In this document: piece by piece, positions 1-8,648 of the stretch | Position numbering within the stretch: the stretch's first letter is position 1 | Layout: every line of letters begins with the position of its first letter | Source of the DNA: Cesiribacter sp. SM1 | Lineage (GTDB): Bacteria > Bacteroidota > Bacteroidia > Cytophagales > Cyclobacteriaceae | NCBI RefSeq assembly: GCF_020178975.1 | Contig: NZ_JAHXBU010000093.1 | Location: 434,001-498,000 of the forward strand | Direction: 5' to 3' | DNA: 64,000 nucleotides | Position numbers and translations under genes: made by a program | The notes under the pieces: generated by a model | The model's database searches: none | What the model was told of the DNA's origin: nothing | The model's input: only the letters and a program-made list of their open reading frames with translations

Positions 1-495
1 TGCCTCAAAGGGCTGGAATACCTGGCGCAGAAAGCTGAACAACCCGATATCGTTGTGTTCCTGGATGCCGATTATTCTGATTATCCCGAAGAACTGCCGC
101 TTTTAGTAGCGCCAATCCTGGAAGGAAAAGCTGACCTGGTGATTGGCTCCCGCGCGCTGGGTAAGCGTGAAAAAGGCTCCCTAACCCCGCAGCAGGTGTT
201 TGGCAACTGGCTGGCAACCCGTTTGCTTCGCCTTATCTATGGTGCCCGTTTTACAGATCTGGGCCCTTTCCGGGCCATTAGCTGGGAGGCCCTGCAAAAA
301 ATAAATATGCAGGATAAAACCTATGGCTGGACGGTGGAAATGCAGCTAAAAGCTGCTAAACTTGGGCTGCTTGCCACCGAAGTGCCCGTTAGGTACCGCC
401 GCCGCATTGGCCATTCTAAAATAAGCGGTACCGTAAAAGGTGTGTTGGGGGCAGGCTACAAAATCTTGTGGACACTCTTTCGCTATAGCCGATGA
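1..495 (+). CDS. Family 2 glycosyltransferase (dolichol-phosphate-mannose-synthase type), 5' truncated
   Basis: The reading frame is open from base 1, so the start lies outside the window; 164 residues are visible. The visible part begins just before the metal-binding DAD of a GT-A fold (VVFLDADYSD), followed by DLVIGSR, the acceptor-side DLGPFRAI stretch and a basic C-terminal PVRYRRRIGHSKISG. These are hallmarks of GT2 enzymes that move a sugar from a nucleotide donor to a lipid or other acceptor at the cytoplasmic membrane. No C-terminal membrane anchors are present. The TGA stop overlaps the ATG of the next gene (ATGA), which implies translational coupling. This GT2 subfamily is, from memory, often found close to DUF2064 transferases, which fits the arsenosugar-type genes 3-5 kb downstream, but the substrate is not known. 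Confidence 0.9.
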   Translation, partial: CLKGLEYLAQKAEQPDIVVFLDADYSDYPEELPLLVAPILEGKADLVIGSRALGKREKGSLTPQQVFGNWLATRLLRLIYGARFTDLGPFRAISWEALQKINMQDKTYGWTVEMQLKAAKLGLLATEVPVRYRRRIGHSKISGTVKGVLGAGYKILWTLFRYSR

Positions 496-1943
496 GCTGG
501 CTGATTGCTATCTTATACTGTAGTAGTTTACTCTTTCTCTTCCTCTTTAGCCTGGGTCAGCTGCACCTGACCTGGCACTACCTGCGCAGCCTGCGTAAAA
601 AACAGGCTGTACCCCTTGCCCTTCCCGAAGAGCTGCCGGTGGTAACGGTTCAGCTCCCTATTTACAACGAACGCTATGTGGCCGAACGCCTGCTGGATGC
701 CATTGCCCGCCTGCATTACCCTGCCGATAAACTGCAGATACAGGTGCTGGATGATTCGACCGACGATACTGTTGCCCTGATCTCAGCAAAAGCAGCAGCC
801 CTGCAAGGGCAGGGGCTTTGGATAGAACATGTACGCCGCCCTAACAGGCAGGGCTTTAAAGCAGGAGCCCTGCAATGGGGTTTACAAAAGGCAAAAGGAG
901 CATTTATTGCCATTTTCGATGCCGACTTTTTGCCTCCTGCAGATTTCCTGATAAAAACACTGCCCTATTTTCAGGCTCCTGAAACTGGGGTGGTGCAAAC
1001 GCGCTGGGGCCACCTGAATCGGACCTACAACCTGCTCACCAAGCTTCAGGCTTTTGGGCTCGATGCCCATTTTACCATTGAGCAGGGCGGTCGCAGTGAA
1101 GCTGGCAGCTACATTAACTTTAATGGCACCGGAGGCATCTGGCGCCGCAGCTGCATAGAAGATGCCGGCGGCTGGAGTGCCGATACCCTTACCGAAGACC
1201 TGGACCTAAGCTACAGGGCGCAGATGCGGGGCTGGAAGTTCCGGTACCTGGAGGAGGTGGAAAGTCCTGCAGAGCTCCCTGTTATTATGCCAGCCGTTCG
1301 CTCACAGCATTTCCGCTGGAATAAGGGCGCGGCAGAGTGTGCCCGTAAAAACCTGTTGAAATCGCTGCGCAGCCACGGTAGTTTTTTCAATAAGCTCCAT
1401 GCTTTTTTTCACCTCACCAACAGCAGCATTTTTATAGTAATACTCATAGCAGCTTTGCTGAGTGTTCCCATGCTTTTTGTTAAGGAATTACTTCCGGAGT
1501 TTGAACGGATTTTCTATTTTGGGAGAGTGTTCTTTTTTGGATTTCTGGCCATTGGCGTTTTTTACTGGGTAGCCAGCTACCGGCTTCATCCAAAAGGAAG
1601 TGTACTATACTTCTGGAGCTTGTTTCCACCATTTCTGATAGTTTCACTGGGTTTGTCTGCGCATAATACCATGGCAGTTGCAGAAGGCTGGCTGGGAAAG
1701 AAATCGCCTTTTTTGCGTACGCCCAAGTTTAACATTACAGGAAAGGAGGGGGCCTGGAAGGGCAATGTGTACCTGAGCCGTAATTTCAGCTGGATGACCC
1801 TGCTGGAAACCATCCTGGCTGTTTACTTCGTATTTGGCATTGGTGCTGGTTTGTACTTGCAGGATTATAGCTTATTGCTATTTCACAGCATGCTGGCCAT
1901 AGGCTTTATACTGGTAATTTATTATACCTTAAGTGGCAAATAG
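492..1943 (+). CDS. Membrane family 2 glycosyltransferase, cellulose/mannan-synthase-like
   Basis: 483 residues. An N-terminal membrane segment (about 2-24) is followed by a GT-A domain with the nucleotide-sugar loop QLPIYNERYV, the DDSTDDT motif, the DxD motif FDADFLPP, the catalytic-base region TLTEDLDLSYRAQ and a QxxRW motif seen as QHFRWNKG. About four to five membrane segments occupy the C-terminal third. This is the layout of processive or semi-processive GT2 enzymes such as CslA-like mannan synthases. It starts inside the stop codon of the preceding GT2 gene, so the two are probably co-translated. Product unknown; a polysaccharide or glycolipid is an inference. Confidence 0.88.
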   Translation: MSWLIAILYCSSLLFLFLFSLGQLHLTWHYLRSLRKKQAVPLALPEELPVVTVQLPIYNERYVAERLLDAIARLHYPADKLQIQVLDDSTDDTVALISAKAAALQGQGLWIEHVRRPNRQGFKAGALQWGLQKAKGAFIAIFDADFLPPADFLIKTLPYFQAPETGVVQTRWGHLNRTYNLLTKLQAFGLDAHFTIEQGGRSEAGSYINFNGTGGIWRRSCIEDAGGWSADTLTEDLDLSYRAQMRGWKFRYLEEVESPAELPVIMPAVRSQHFRWNKGAAECARKNLLKSLRSHGSFFNKLHAFFHLTNSSIFIVILIAALLSVPMLFVKELLPEFERIFYFGRVFFFGFLAIGVFYWVASYRLHPKGSVLYFWSLFPPFLIVSLGLSAHNTMAVAEGWLGKKSPFLRTPKFNITGKEGAWKGNVYLSRNFSWMTLLETILAVYFVFGIGAGLYLQDYSLLLFHSMLAIGFILVIYYTLSGK

Positions 1944-2090
1944 CTGTTTGCTGAATGTTGAATATAAAGATGCAGTGTGCCACCAGGGCAAAATGCTCTT
2001 TTTCAAGGCTGAATAAAGCGTCTTATGACTGTGGCTCCTGAACTTTAACCTAAACCTGATAATTTGATCCATCCCGTTACAACATTAAGA

Positions 2091-3563
2091 ATGCGCTTTA
2101 TCATAGCTACTTTTGTGGCTGGGGTGGTGTATTTAATAGTGTTGGCACTCATGGTGTATGGGGTGGAGCGTTACCAGACAGGCCCTTTGCTGGTTGGCTT
2201 TGGCTTGTTGTTCGGCTTGTACCTGATGCTGGTCTGGGGAGCAAAAGAATTACCATTCTGGTCTTACTTGCTGCTGGCCGCTGTGGCTCGCCTGCTGCTC
2301 CTGCCTTCGGTGCCTTCACTTTCTGACGATTTTTACCGCTTTCTGTGGGATGGGCACTTGCTGGTGGGTGGGCTGCATCCTTTTTCACATCCGCCGGACT
2401 GGTACATGCAGGCTGGGGTGCCCGCTGTAGAAAACATTAGCCAGGAACTCTACCAGGGGCTCAATTCAAAATCTTACTTTACTATTTACCCCCCACTGGC
2501 ACAGGCTCTCTTTGCTTTTGCTGCCTGGTTAGGAGGTGGTAATATGCAGGCAGGAATCATTTTGTTGCGCCTGCCACTATTCCTGGCAGAGTGTGGTACC
2601 GTATGGCTCATGCTTAAGCTGCTAAAACAGTATGGACTGTCCCGCCGCAGGGTGCTGCTCTATGCCCTTAATCCATTGGTAGTGCTGGAGATAACAGCCA
2701 ACCTGCACCTGGAGGGGCTGGCTGTTTTCTTCCTGCTGTTGCTGGTGTGGAGCCTGGTAAGGATTGAAAAGAGCCGTTTGTCAGGAGAAAAATCAAAACC
2801 TTTCTGGACAGCAGTAGCCTTCGCCGGTGCGGTAGCCAGTAAATTATGGCCTTTATTACTGGGGCCATATTTGCTTCTGAAGTTAGAGGGGAACAAACGT
2901 TGGCAATGGCTGCTGTTATCTGCCGGCATTTTATTGGTTCTGTTTGTACCGCTCTTTGGTAAGCCACTGCTGGAAGGAATGCTGCAGAGCCTGTCGCTCT
3001 ACTACCAGCGCTTTGAGTTTAATGCCAGCCTTTATTATTTACTGCGTGAATTAGGGTACTGGATCTTTGGATTCAACCTTATTGTACAGCTGGGGCCTGT
3101 GCTGGCGGTGCTGGCGGCCGGGCTGATTCTGTTTTTCAGCAATCGTTCGGTTAAAAGGGGGTGGGATATTTCCAAAACCTTGCTGCTCCTTTACGGGTTA
3201 TTTCTGCTCTGTGCCACCACGGTGCATCCCTGGTATGTAATTCCGCTTTTAGCCCTGATGCCGCTAACTAATTTTCGCTTTCCGCTTATCTGGAGTGCAC
3301 TTGTATTTCTTACTTATGCCGGCTATACCCAAGCTGGCTACGAGGAGCCCATGTTCCTGGTTGCCCTGGAGTATGTGGTGGTAATACTGGTGCTGTGGTG
3401 GGAGCTGAAACATCCAAAGCCTTTGCCTAATCATGCAAATGGGGGTGCCGGAAGTTCTTCGGCACAGGAGCCCGGGATTATAGTGGGTGTGGCAGAAAGG
3501 GAAATAAGGCCGGCAGCAGCACCTGCAAAATCACATCTTAAGAAAAAAACAAATAACTACTAA
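2091..3563 (+). CDS. Multi-pass membrane GT-C-type glycosyltransferase
   Basis: 490 residues from the ATG at 2091 (MRFIIATF); the frame also contains an upstream TTG at 2064, which I reject because the ATG gives a clean first membrane helix. About ten to twelve hydrophobic segments are visible. The first large external loop carries an acidic pair (SDDFYRFLWDGH) and YPPLAQ, typical of GT-C mannosyltransferases that use polyprenyl-phosphate sugars (ALG/DUF2029-like). A following NPLVVLEITANLHLEGL stretch also matches that family. With the two upstream GT2 genes it could form a lipid-linked sugar pathway: one enzyme charges a polyprenol and this one transfers the sugar outside. The C-terminal 40 residues are polar and low in complexity. 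Confidence 0.75.
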   Translation: MRFIIATFVAGVVYLIVLALMVYGVERYQTGPLLVGFGLLFGLYLMLVWGAKELPFWSYLLLAAVARLLLLPSVPSLSDDFYRFLWDGHLLVGGLHPFSHPPDWYMQAGVPAVENISQELYQGLNSKSYFTIYPPLAQALFAFAAWLGGGNMQAGIILLRLPLFLAECGTVWLMLKLLKQYGLSRRRVLLYALNPLVVLEITANLHLEGLAVFFLLLLVWSLVRIEKSRLSGEKSKPFWTAVAFAGAVASKLWPLLLGPYLLLKLEGNKRWQWLLLSAGILLVLFVPLFGKPLLEGMLQSLSLYYQRFEFNASLYYLLRELGYWIFGFNLIVQLGPVLAVLAAGLILFFSNRSVKRGWDISKTLLLLYGLFLLCATTVHPWYVIPLLALMPLTNFRFPLIWSALVFLTYAGYTQAGYEEPMFLVALEYVVVILVLWWELKHPKPLPNHANGGAGSSSAQEPGIIVGVAEREIRPAAAPAKSHLKKKTNNY

Positions 3564-3576
3564 TACAGAATCAAAC

Positions 3577-3912
3577 ATGGAAAAGACATATTACAACCCT
3601 GCAGACCTGGCAAAATTTGGAAACATTGCAGAATTCAGCCCCGATCTGGCCAAGAAATTTTTCGATTACTATGGCGATGTTTTCAAAGAGGGAGAGCTGT
3701 CGGAACGTGAGAAATCCCTGATTGCCCTGGCTGTAGCACATGCCATTCAGTGTCCCTACTGCATTGATGCCTACACCACGGATGGTCTTGAAAAAGGAGC
3801 CTCGGAAGGGCAGATGATGGAGGCCATTCATGTGGCCGCTGCCATTCGCGGGGGAGCCTCCCTGGTGCACGGCGTGCAGATGATGAACAAGGTGAAGGAA
3901 ATTACTATGTAG
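3577..3912 (+). CDS. Arsenosugar-associated AhpD/carboxymuconolactone decarboxylase-like protein
   Basis: 111 residues, the usual size for a single AhpD-like helical domain. It carries the redox CxxC as CPYCIDAY, preceded by ALAVAHAIQ and followed by a conserved-looking His in EAIHVAAAIR, the AhpD-type active-site arrangement. Small proteins of this family are encoded beside arsS in many bacteria and are described as arsenosugar biosynthesis-associated peroxidase-like proteins. The gene begins 14 bases after the membrane glycosyltransferase stop and is followed 110 bases later by arsS. Likely a cytoplasmic thiol-dependent reductase or peroxidase; its exact reaction is not established. Confidence 0.85.
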   Translation: MEKTYYNPADLAKFGNIAEFSPDLAKKFFDYYGDVFKEGELSEREKSLIALAVAHAIQCPYCIDAYTTDGLEKGASEGQMMEAIHVAAAIRGGASLVHGVQMMNKVKEITM

Positions 3913-4022
3913 CATTTAGTGTTCTTTGCTAAAAGAAGGCTTAAGGGCTTATTCTTATAAAATCACTTGTGGGCATTACCCGTACCATAAAGTAGTGCCC
4001 ACTACCCAAATACTGCTGCTGC

Positions 4023-5084
4023 ATGAAATCACTCAAAAGACAGGAACATAAATTTTCAGACTCTTTCATTCAACTGGAAGTACTGCAGGCGCCACGCCCT
4101 GGCGGCGAAAATTTTCATCGCTTCGAAGATAAGCTCGATACCATCGGCCTGTTTCCGCTTAGGCCTACCCAGCTGGAGATCTTCCAGGTTAATGTGGGAA
4201 AAATGTGTAACCAGACCTGCAAGCACTGCCATGTAGATGCCGGACCGGACCGCAAGGAGATCATGACACCTGAAACCATGCAGCAATGCCTGGATGCACT
4301 GGATGGGGCCGATGCAGCCGGCTACCCGGTAAAAACAATTGATTTAACAGGAGGTGCCCCTGAAATGAATCCCGATTTTCGCTGGTTTGTGCAGGAGCTG
4401 CACAAACGGGGCAAGCATGTGATGGTACGCTGCAACCTTACCATTATTCTGGCTAATCCAAAATACCACGATCTGCCCCAGTTCTTCAAAGCACATGGCG
4501 TAGAGGTGGTAAGCTCGCTTCCGCACTTCTCAGCCCGCCGTACCGATGCACAACGGGGCGATGGCGTGTTCGAAAAATCGATCAAAGCACTGCAGATGTT
4601 AAATGCAGTAGGCTATGGGCAGGAGGGCAGCGGACTCCAGCTGCACCTGGTCTACAACCCCTCGGGCGCGTTTCTGCCGGGCTCACAGGTTTCGCTGGAG
4701 AAAGAGTTTAAGCAGCAGCTGAAGCGTCAGTACAATATTGATTTCAACAGCCTCTTTGTGATCACCAATCTGCCCATCAGCCGTTTTCTGGACTACCTGG
4801 TGCAAAGCGGCAACTACGAGGGCTATATGGAAAAGCTTGTGAACAGCTTTAACCCGGCTGCCGCTGCCAATGTGATGTGCCGAAACACCATTTCCGTAGG
4901 TTGGGATGGCCAGCTCTATGACTGCGACTTTAACCAGATGCTGGACCTGACAGTAGCAGGCGCACCCAGCCACATCAAAGATTTCAGTGTAGAGCAGCTC
5001 AGCCAGCGCGAAATCGTCCTCAACCAGCACTGCTACGGCTGCACTGCCGGAGCCGGTAGCAGCTGTGGCGGACAGACGGCTTAG
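4023..5084 (+). CDS. arsS: Arsenosugar biosynthesis radical SAM protein ArsS
   Basis: 353 residues. The radical SAM cluster motif CxxxCxxC is at Cys62, Cys66 and Cys69 (MCNQTCKHCHVDAG), with GGAPEMNP as the SAM-contacting GGE-like segment. The C-terminal DUF3641-type domain ends in HCYGCTAGAGSSCGG, the tail that in some relatives contains selenocysteine; here all positions are Cys, so no recoding is needed. In the known pathway ArsM makes dimethylarsenite and ArsS couples the 5'-deoxyadenosyl group to arsenic to start arsenosugar formation. No arsM is visible in this window. The neighbours (AhpD-like protein, DUF2064 transferase) support the call. Confidence 0.93.
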   Translation: MKSLKRQEHKFSDSFIQLEVLQAPRPGGENFHRFEDKLDTIGLFPLRPTQLEIFQVNVGKMCNQTCKHCHVDAGPDRKEIMTPETMQQCLDALDGADAAGYPVKTIDLTGGAPEMNPDFRWFVQELHKRGKHVMVRCNLTIILANPKYHDLPQFFKAHGVEVVSSLPHFSARRTDAQRGDGVFEKSIKALQMLNAVGYGQEGSGLQLHLVYNPSGAFLPGSQVSLEKEFKQQLKRQYNIDFNSLFVITNLPISRFLDYLVQSGNYEGYMEKLVNSFNPAAAANVMCRNTISVGWDGQLYDCDFNQMLDLTVAGAPSHIKDFSVEQLSQREIVLNQHCYGCTAGAGSSCGGQTA

Positions 5085-5106
5085 GATGAGGTTTCGATGC
5101 TAAGGA

Positions 5107-5222
5107 TGCGTAGCCCGGACTAAGTCCCGGACTGATTATTTGATAACCTTCAGCTACATTTACCAAACATCAAACTTTAGCAGTTTAGTTATTTAGCCCC
5201 GGATTTTAATCCGGGCTACGCA
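5107..5222. repeat. REP/BIME-like paired inverted repeat between arsS and the DUF2064 gene
   Basis: TGCGTAGCCCGGA at 5107-5119 is the exact reverse complement of TCCGGGCTACGCA at 5210-5222. Each end is also a small hairpin: CCGGAC-TAA-GTCCCGG on the left (one bulge) and CCGGATT-TT-AATCCGG at 5199-5214 on the right. The unit sits wholly between two genes, 22 bases after the arsS stop. Two REP-type hairpins in opposite orientation is the layout of a BIME. Mobility or copy number cannot be judged from one copy. Confidence 0.6.
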
Positions 5223-5239
5223 GCTAAAGAAATTCAACA

Positions 5240-5851
5240 ATGACCCCAAACCACCTGATCATATTTGTCAAGAACCGGATTCCCGGCCGCACCAAGACAA
5301 GGCTGGCGCAATCCATAGGCGATGAGGCGGCGCTGCAGGTATATGATGAATTATTGGTACACACCCATGCAGCCACGCTGGAGCTAAAAGCTCATAAATG
5401 GGTGTTTTTTTCTGATTACCTGGAAGAGAAAAATAGCCTGTGGCAACAGGGGTATGAACTGCAGGTGCAACAGGGAAAAGACCTGGGGGAGCGAATGCAG
5501 CTGGCATTTGAAAAGTGTTTTTCAGAGGGCGCTCAGCGTGTATGCATCATCGGTTCCGACTGTTTTGAGCTGGAAACAAGCCACCTGAAAAAAGCTTTTG
5601 AGGCACTAAAGCAGAAAGATGTAGTGCTGGGGCCTGCCGCCGACGGAGGTTATTACCTGCTGGGCTTGCAGGAGCAGCAGCCAGAACTTTTTAAAAATAA
5701 AATCTGGAGCACGCCTGATGTATTATCCGATACGCTGCTTGATTGTAAGCGGCTGGGCCTGTCGGTGCGGCAGCTGCCGCAGTTATATGATCTGGATGAT
5801 GTCAGGGATTTAAAGCGTTACCGGCAAAAGCAGAATGGTATGCAGGGTTAA
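5240..5851 (+). CDS. DUF2064 arsenosugar-cluster glycosyltransferase (TIGR04282 type)
   Basis: 203 residues. The N-terminus FVKNRIPGRTKTRLA and the later IGSDCFEL and GPAADGGYYLLGL stretches match the DUF2064/TIGR04282 family of small soluble nucleotidyl- or glycosyl-transferase-fold proteins found next to arsS. The usual size is about 200 residues, so it looks complete. It follows arsS after a 155-base gap that holds a REP-like inverted repeat, so it may have its own transcript. It is predicted to help add or activate the sugar part of arsenosugars, but this role comes from gene neighbourhood in the family and not from proven chemistry. Confidence 0.86.
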   Translation: MTPNHLIIFVKNRIPGRTKTRLAQSIGDEAALQVYDELLVHTHAATLELKAHKWVFFSDYLEEKNSLWQQGYELQVQQGKDLGERMQLAFEKCFSEGAQRVCIIGSDCFELETSHLKKAFEALKQKDVVLGPAADGGYYLLGLQEQQPELFKNKIWSTPDVLSDTLLDCKRLGLSVRQLPQLYDLDDVRDLKRYRQKQNGMQG

Positions 5852-5982
5852 GCATAATATTTTAATCAGGTAATTGCTGTAAAAGCCTTGTATTGAGGCT
5901 GTAACCTCTTTAAATTGGGGAATTAATCTACAGAAAGCAGCTGGCTTTTTGCATTGATAATTTTTCTTTCATACTTTGTTGC

Positions 5983-6864
5983 ATGGCGCAAAAAAAGCTC
6001 GCGATCAGTGAACTTTGGGTGTACCCCATAAAATCCCTGGGAGGTATTTCATTAAGAGAAGCAAAGCTTAGTCCCCGCGGCTTACAATGGGACCGGCGTT
6101 GGATGCTGCTGGATGAAGAAGGAAATTTTCTGACACAGAGGCGGTTTCCTGAAATGGCCCTGCTGCAGGTTAACCTGCATGCCCACGCGCTGGAGGTGTT
6201 TCACCGGCAAAAAGATTTATCTCCTTTAATGATTCCGCTGCAGATGCAGGATACCGGCGAGCATGTGCAGGCTCCTGTGTGGGACGACAGTGCCCTGGCC
6301 TGGTATGTGGGGCGGGCGTATGACCAGTGGTTTAGTGAAGCATTGGAAACACCCTGCAGGCTGGTGTATATGCCCGATGAAAGTGAGCGCGTTGTCAGTG
6401 GTAAATGGAGCGGGCGCCAGCAGAAGGTTTCCTTTGCAGATGCCTACCCGATTTTACTGATCAGCCAGGCCTCGCTCGATGACCTGAACTCCCGCCTGCA
6501 GGAAACCATACCCATGGATCGCTTTAGGCCTAATATTGTAGTTAGGGGAAGTGCTCCCTTTGCTGAAGACAAATGGCACGAGTTCTGGGTAGGCGACCTG
6601 CATTTCTGGGCAGAAAAGCCATGTGCCCGCTGTGTGCTTACCACCATAGACCAGCTTACGGCACAGAAGGGAAAAGAACCCCTGCAAACACTCTCCCGCT
6701 ACCGTCGCATAGGGTCTAAAGTGCTTTTCGGTCAGAACATCATCAGCGACATAGACGGCAGCCTCTATGTAGGTGATACTGTAGTGGTAAAAAGTTATAA
6801 GCCCGATCCTATGCATGCCGCTGTACCTAACAAAGGAGCGCTGCATTCTTCGAATAATGATTAA
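5983..6864 (+). CDS. MOSC domain protein (YcbX/mARC type)
   Basis: 293 residues: an N-terminal MOSC beta-barrel (about 5-125, LWVYPIKSLGG and GLQWDRRWML) followed by the MOSC domain (about 130-275). The molybdenum-ligand cysteine region is seen as KPCARCVLTTID. Proteins of this class bind molybdenum cofactor and reduce N-hydroxylated bases and related compounds, taking electrons from a ferredoxin-like partner. E. coli YcbX carries such a ferredoxin domain at its C-terminus; this protein ends soon after the MOSC domain, so it would need a separate electron donor. Stand-alone transcription is likely, with gaps of over 100 bases on both sides. Confidence 0.88.
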   Translation: MAQKKLAISELWVYPIKSLGGISLREAKLSPRGLQWDRRWMLLDEEGNFLTQRRFPEMALLQVNLHAHALEVFHRQKDLSPLMIPLQMQDTGEHVQAPVWDDSALAWYVGRAYDQWFSEALETPCRLVYMPDESERVVSGKWSGRQQKVSFADAYPILLISQASLDDLNSRLQETIPMDRFRPNIVVRGSAPFAEDKWHEFWVGDLHFWAEKPCARCVLTTIDQLTAQKGKEPLQTLSRYRRIGSKVLFGQNIISDIDGSLYVGDTVVVKSYKPDPMHAAVPNKGALHSSNND

Positions 6865-6973
6865 GACTTTAGTACAGCCATTCTAACCCATCGCTAGCTG
6901 TTTTCAGTATTAAATTACACCTGCTACATCTCTGGAAGGCAGAAGAGCTGTTTTTTCTTTATATTTACAGCCT

Positions 6974-8488
6974 ATGGGTATTCGTTCTGTACTAAGCAAA
7001 CCCCTGGCTGCCTGGGTGGCAAAAGAGCAGCGTCAGTGGTCTTTACAGCCTGCTGAATCACAACGAAACGTTTTTCGTCAGTTAATAGAATCTGCCAGAA
7101 ACACTGCTTTTGGAAAAGATCATGGCTTTGGCGACATCAAAACCTACCGGGATTTTCAGGAGCGCGTGCCGGTTGCCGATTATGAAGATCTTAAAAAATA
7201 CATAGAACGGGTAAAAGGAGGAGAAAAAGATGTTCTCTGGCCCGGCCAGCCACTCTATTTTGCTAAAACAAGTGGTACCACTTCAGGTACTAAATACATA
7301 CCTATCTCAAAAGAATCAATTCCTTACCACATCAACGGTGCCCGCAATGCGCTGTTGAACTATGTGCACAGCACAGGAAGCAGCAAGTTTCTGGATGGAA
7401 AGCTTATGTTTCTGAGTGGTAGCCCTGAGATGAAAAAAGAAAATGGTATTTACATAGGCCGCCTTTCCGGCATTGTAAACCATCATGTGCCCGGCTATTT
7501 GCGCACCAATCAGATGCCCAGCTGGGAAACCAATATCATTGATGACTGGGAAACCAAGGTAGATACCATTGTAGCCGAAACCCTGGATAAGGACATGACC
7601 CTCATCAGCGGTATACCACCCTGGGTACAAATGTATTTCGATAAGATCGTAGAACGCACCGGCAAAAAGATCAAGGATGTTTTCCCGAACTTCTCGCTCT
7701 TTGTGTACGGTGGCGTAAATTTTGAGCCTTACCGGGCAAAGCTGTTTGAAACTATCGGCAAACACATTAACAGCATTGAGACCTACCCTGCATCGGAAGG
7801 TTTTATTGCCTACCAGGATTTGCAGGCAGATCTAAGCCAGGGCAACCCAGGCTTGCTGCTCCTGCTGAATCATGGTATCTGGTATGAATTTATTCCGGCC
7901 GATCAGTATTTTGAGAAAAATCCGCCCCGTTTAACGATAGAAGATGTAGAGCTTGGCGTGAACTACGCCGTGGTTATGAATACCAATGCAGGCCTTTGGG
8001 GTTACAGCATTGGAGACACGGTTCAGTTTGTGAGCAAAGACCCCTACCGCATTATTGTAAGCGGACGGATCAAGCATTTTATATCGGCCTTTGGCGAACA
8101 TGTGATTGGTTCTGAGGTGGAAGGAGCCATGCGTGCGGCTGTAAGCAAATACCCTGAGGTTGAGCTGATTGAATTTACAGTTGCTCCCCAGGTAACACCT
8201 GCGGAAGGACTGCCCCTGCACGAATGGTTTGTGGAATTTGCCACCCCGCCTAAAGATTTGGCAGCCTTTGAAAAAGAACTTAACTTGCAGCTTCAGCATC
8301 GGAACACGTATTACGATGACCTGATTACCGGCAGCGTGTTAAGGCCGCTGGAAATTAGGCCTTTGCAGCGTGGTGCTTTTCAGCAATACATGAAAAGCCA
8401 GGGCAAGCTGGGAGGCCAGAACAAGGTGCCACGCCTTAGCAATGACCGCAAGCTTGCAGATGGTTTGCAGGCGTATGTGGTGAAGTAG
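6974..8488 (+). CDS. GH3 family acyl-acid adenylating enzyme
   Basis: 504 residues, full length for the GH3 family. All three ATP/AMP motifs of the ANL-type GH3 fold are visible: KTSGTTSGTKYIPI (motif I), YPASEGFIAYQ (motif II) and YSIGDTVQF followed by VSGRIKHFISAFGEH (motif III, hinge to the small C-terminal domain). Plant GH3 proteins conjugate amino acids to acyl hormones; the bacterial members are common in Bacteroidota and their substrate is unknown. Cytoplasmic, no signal peptide. The gene stands alone, followed by a repeat-bearing gap of 160 bases before dxr. Confidence 0.9.
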   Translation: MGIRSVLSKPLAAWVAKEQRQWSLQPAESQRNVFRQLIESARNTAFGKDHGFGDIKTYRDFQERVPVADYEDLKKYIERVKGGEKDVLWPGQPLYFAKTSGTTSGTKYIPISKESIPYHINGARNALLNYVHSTGSSKFLDGKLMFLSGSPEMKKENGIYIGRLSGIVNHHVPGYLRTNQMPSWETNIIDDWETKVDTIVAETLDKDMTLISGIPPWVQMYFDKIVERTGKKIKDVFPNFSLFVYGGVNFEPYRAKLFETIGKHINSIETYPASEGFIAYQDLQADLSQGNPGLLLLLNHGIWYEFIPADQYFEKNPPRLTIEDVELGVNYAVVMNTNAGLWGYSIGDTVQFVSKDPYRIIVSGRIKHFISAFGEHVIGSEVEGAMRAAVSKYPEVELIEFTVAPQVTPAEGLPLHEWFVEFATPPKDLAAFEKELNLQLQHRNTYYDDLITGSVLRPLEIRPLQRGAFQQYMKSQGKLGGQNKVPRLSNDRKLADGLQAYVVK

Positions 8489-8561
8489 TAGTTTGCAGAG
8501 AGCAGTTTGAAAATATTGAAATAACAGAGCGCGGAAATTTATTCCCTTGTGAATAAAGATT

Positions 8562-8644
8562 CCTCCCCCTAGGCCCCTCTAAGAGGCGGACAATCGGTGG
8601 GAGATTTCCCTCTTTTGGAGGTTAGCCCTTAAAGGCTAGGGAGG
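8562..8644. repeat. C-rich/G-rich inverted-repeat element upstream of dxr
   Basis: The left part (8562-8594) begins CCTCCCCCTAGGCCCCTCT and the right part (8608-8644) ends AAAGGCTAGGGAGG, so the reverse complement of the right part starts CCTCCCTAGCC and roughly matches the left. Internal small palindromes (CCTCTAAGAGG, CCCTTAAAGG) add stems. I recall similar C-rich palindromic elements scattered between genes in Bacteroidota. Its right edge is 5 bases from the dxr TTG start, so it would fold in the dxr leader. Confidence 0.5.
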
Positions 8645-8648
8645 TATT

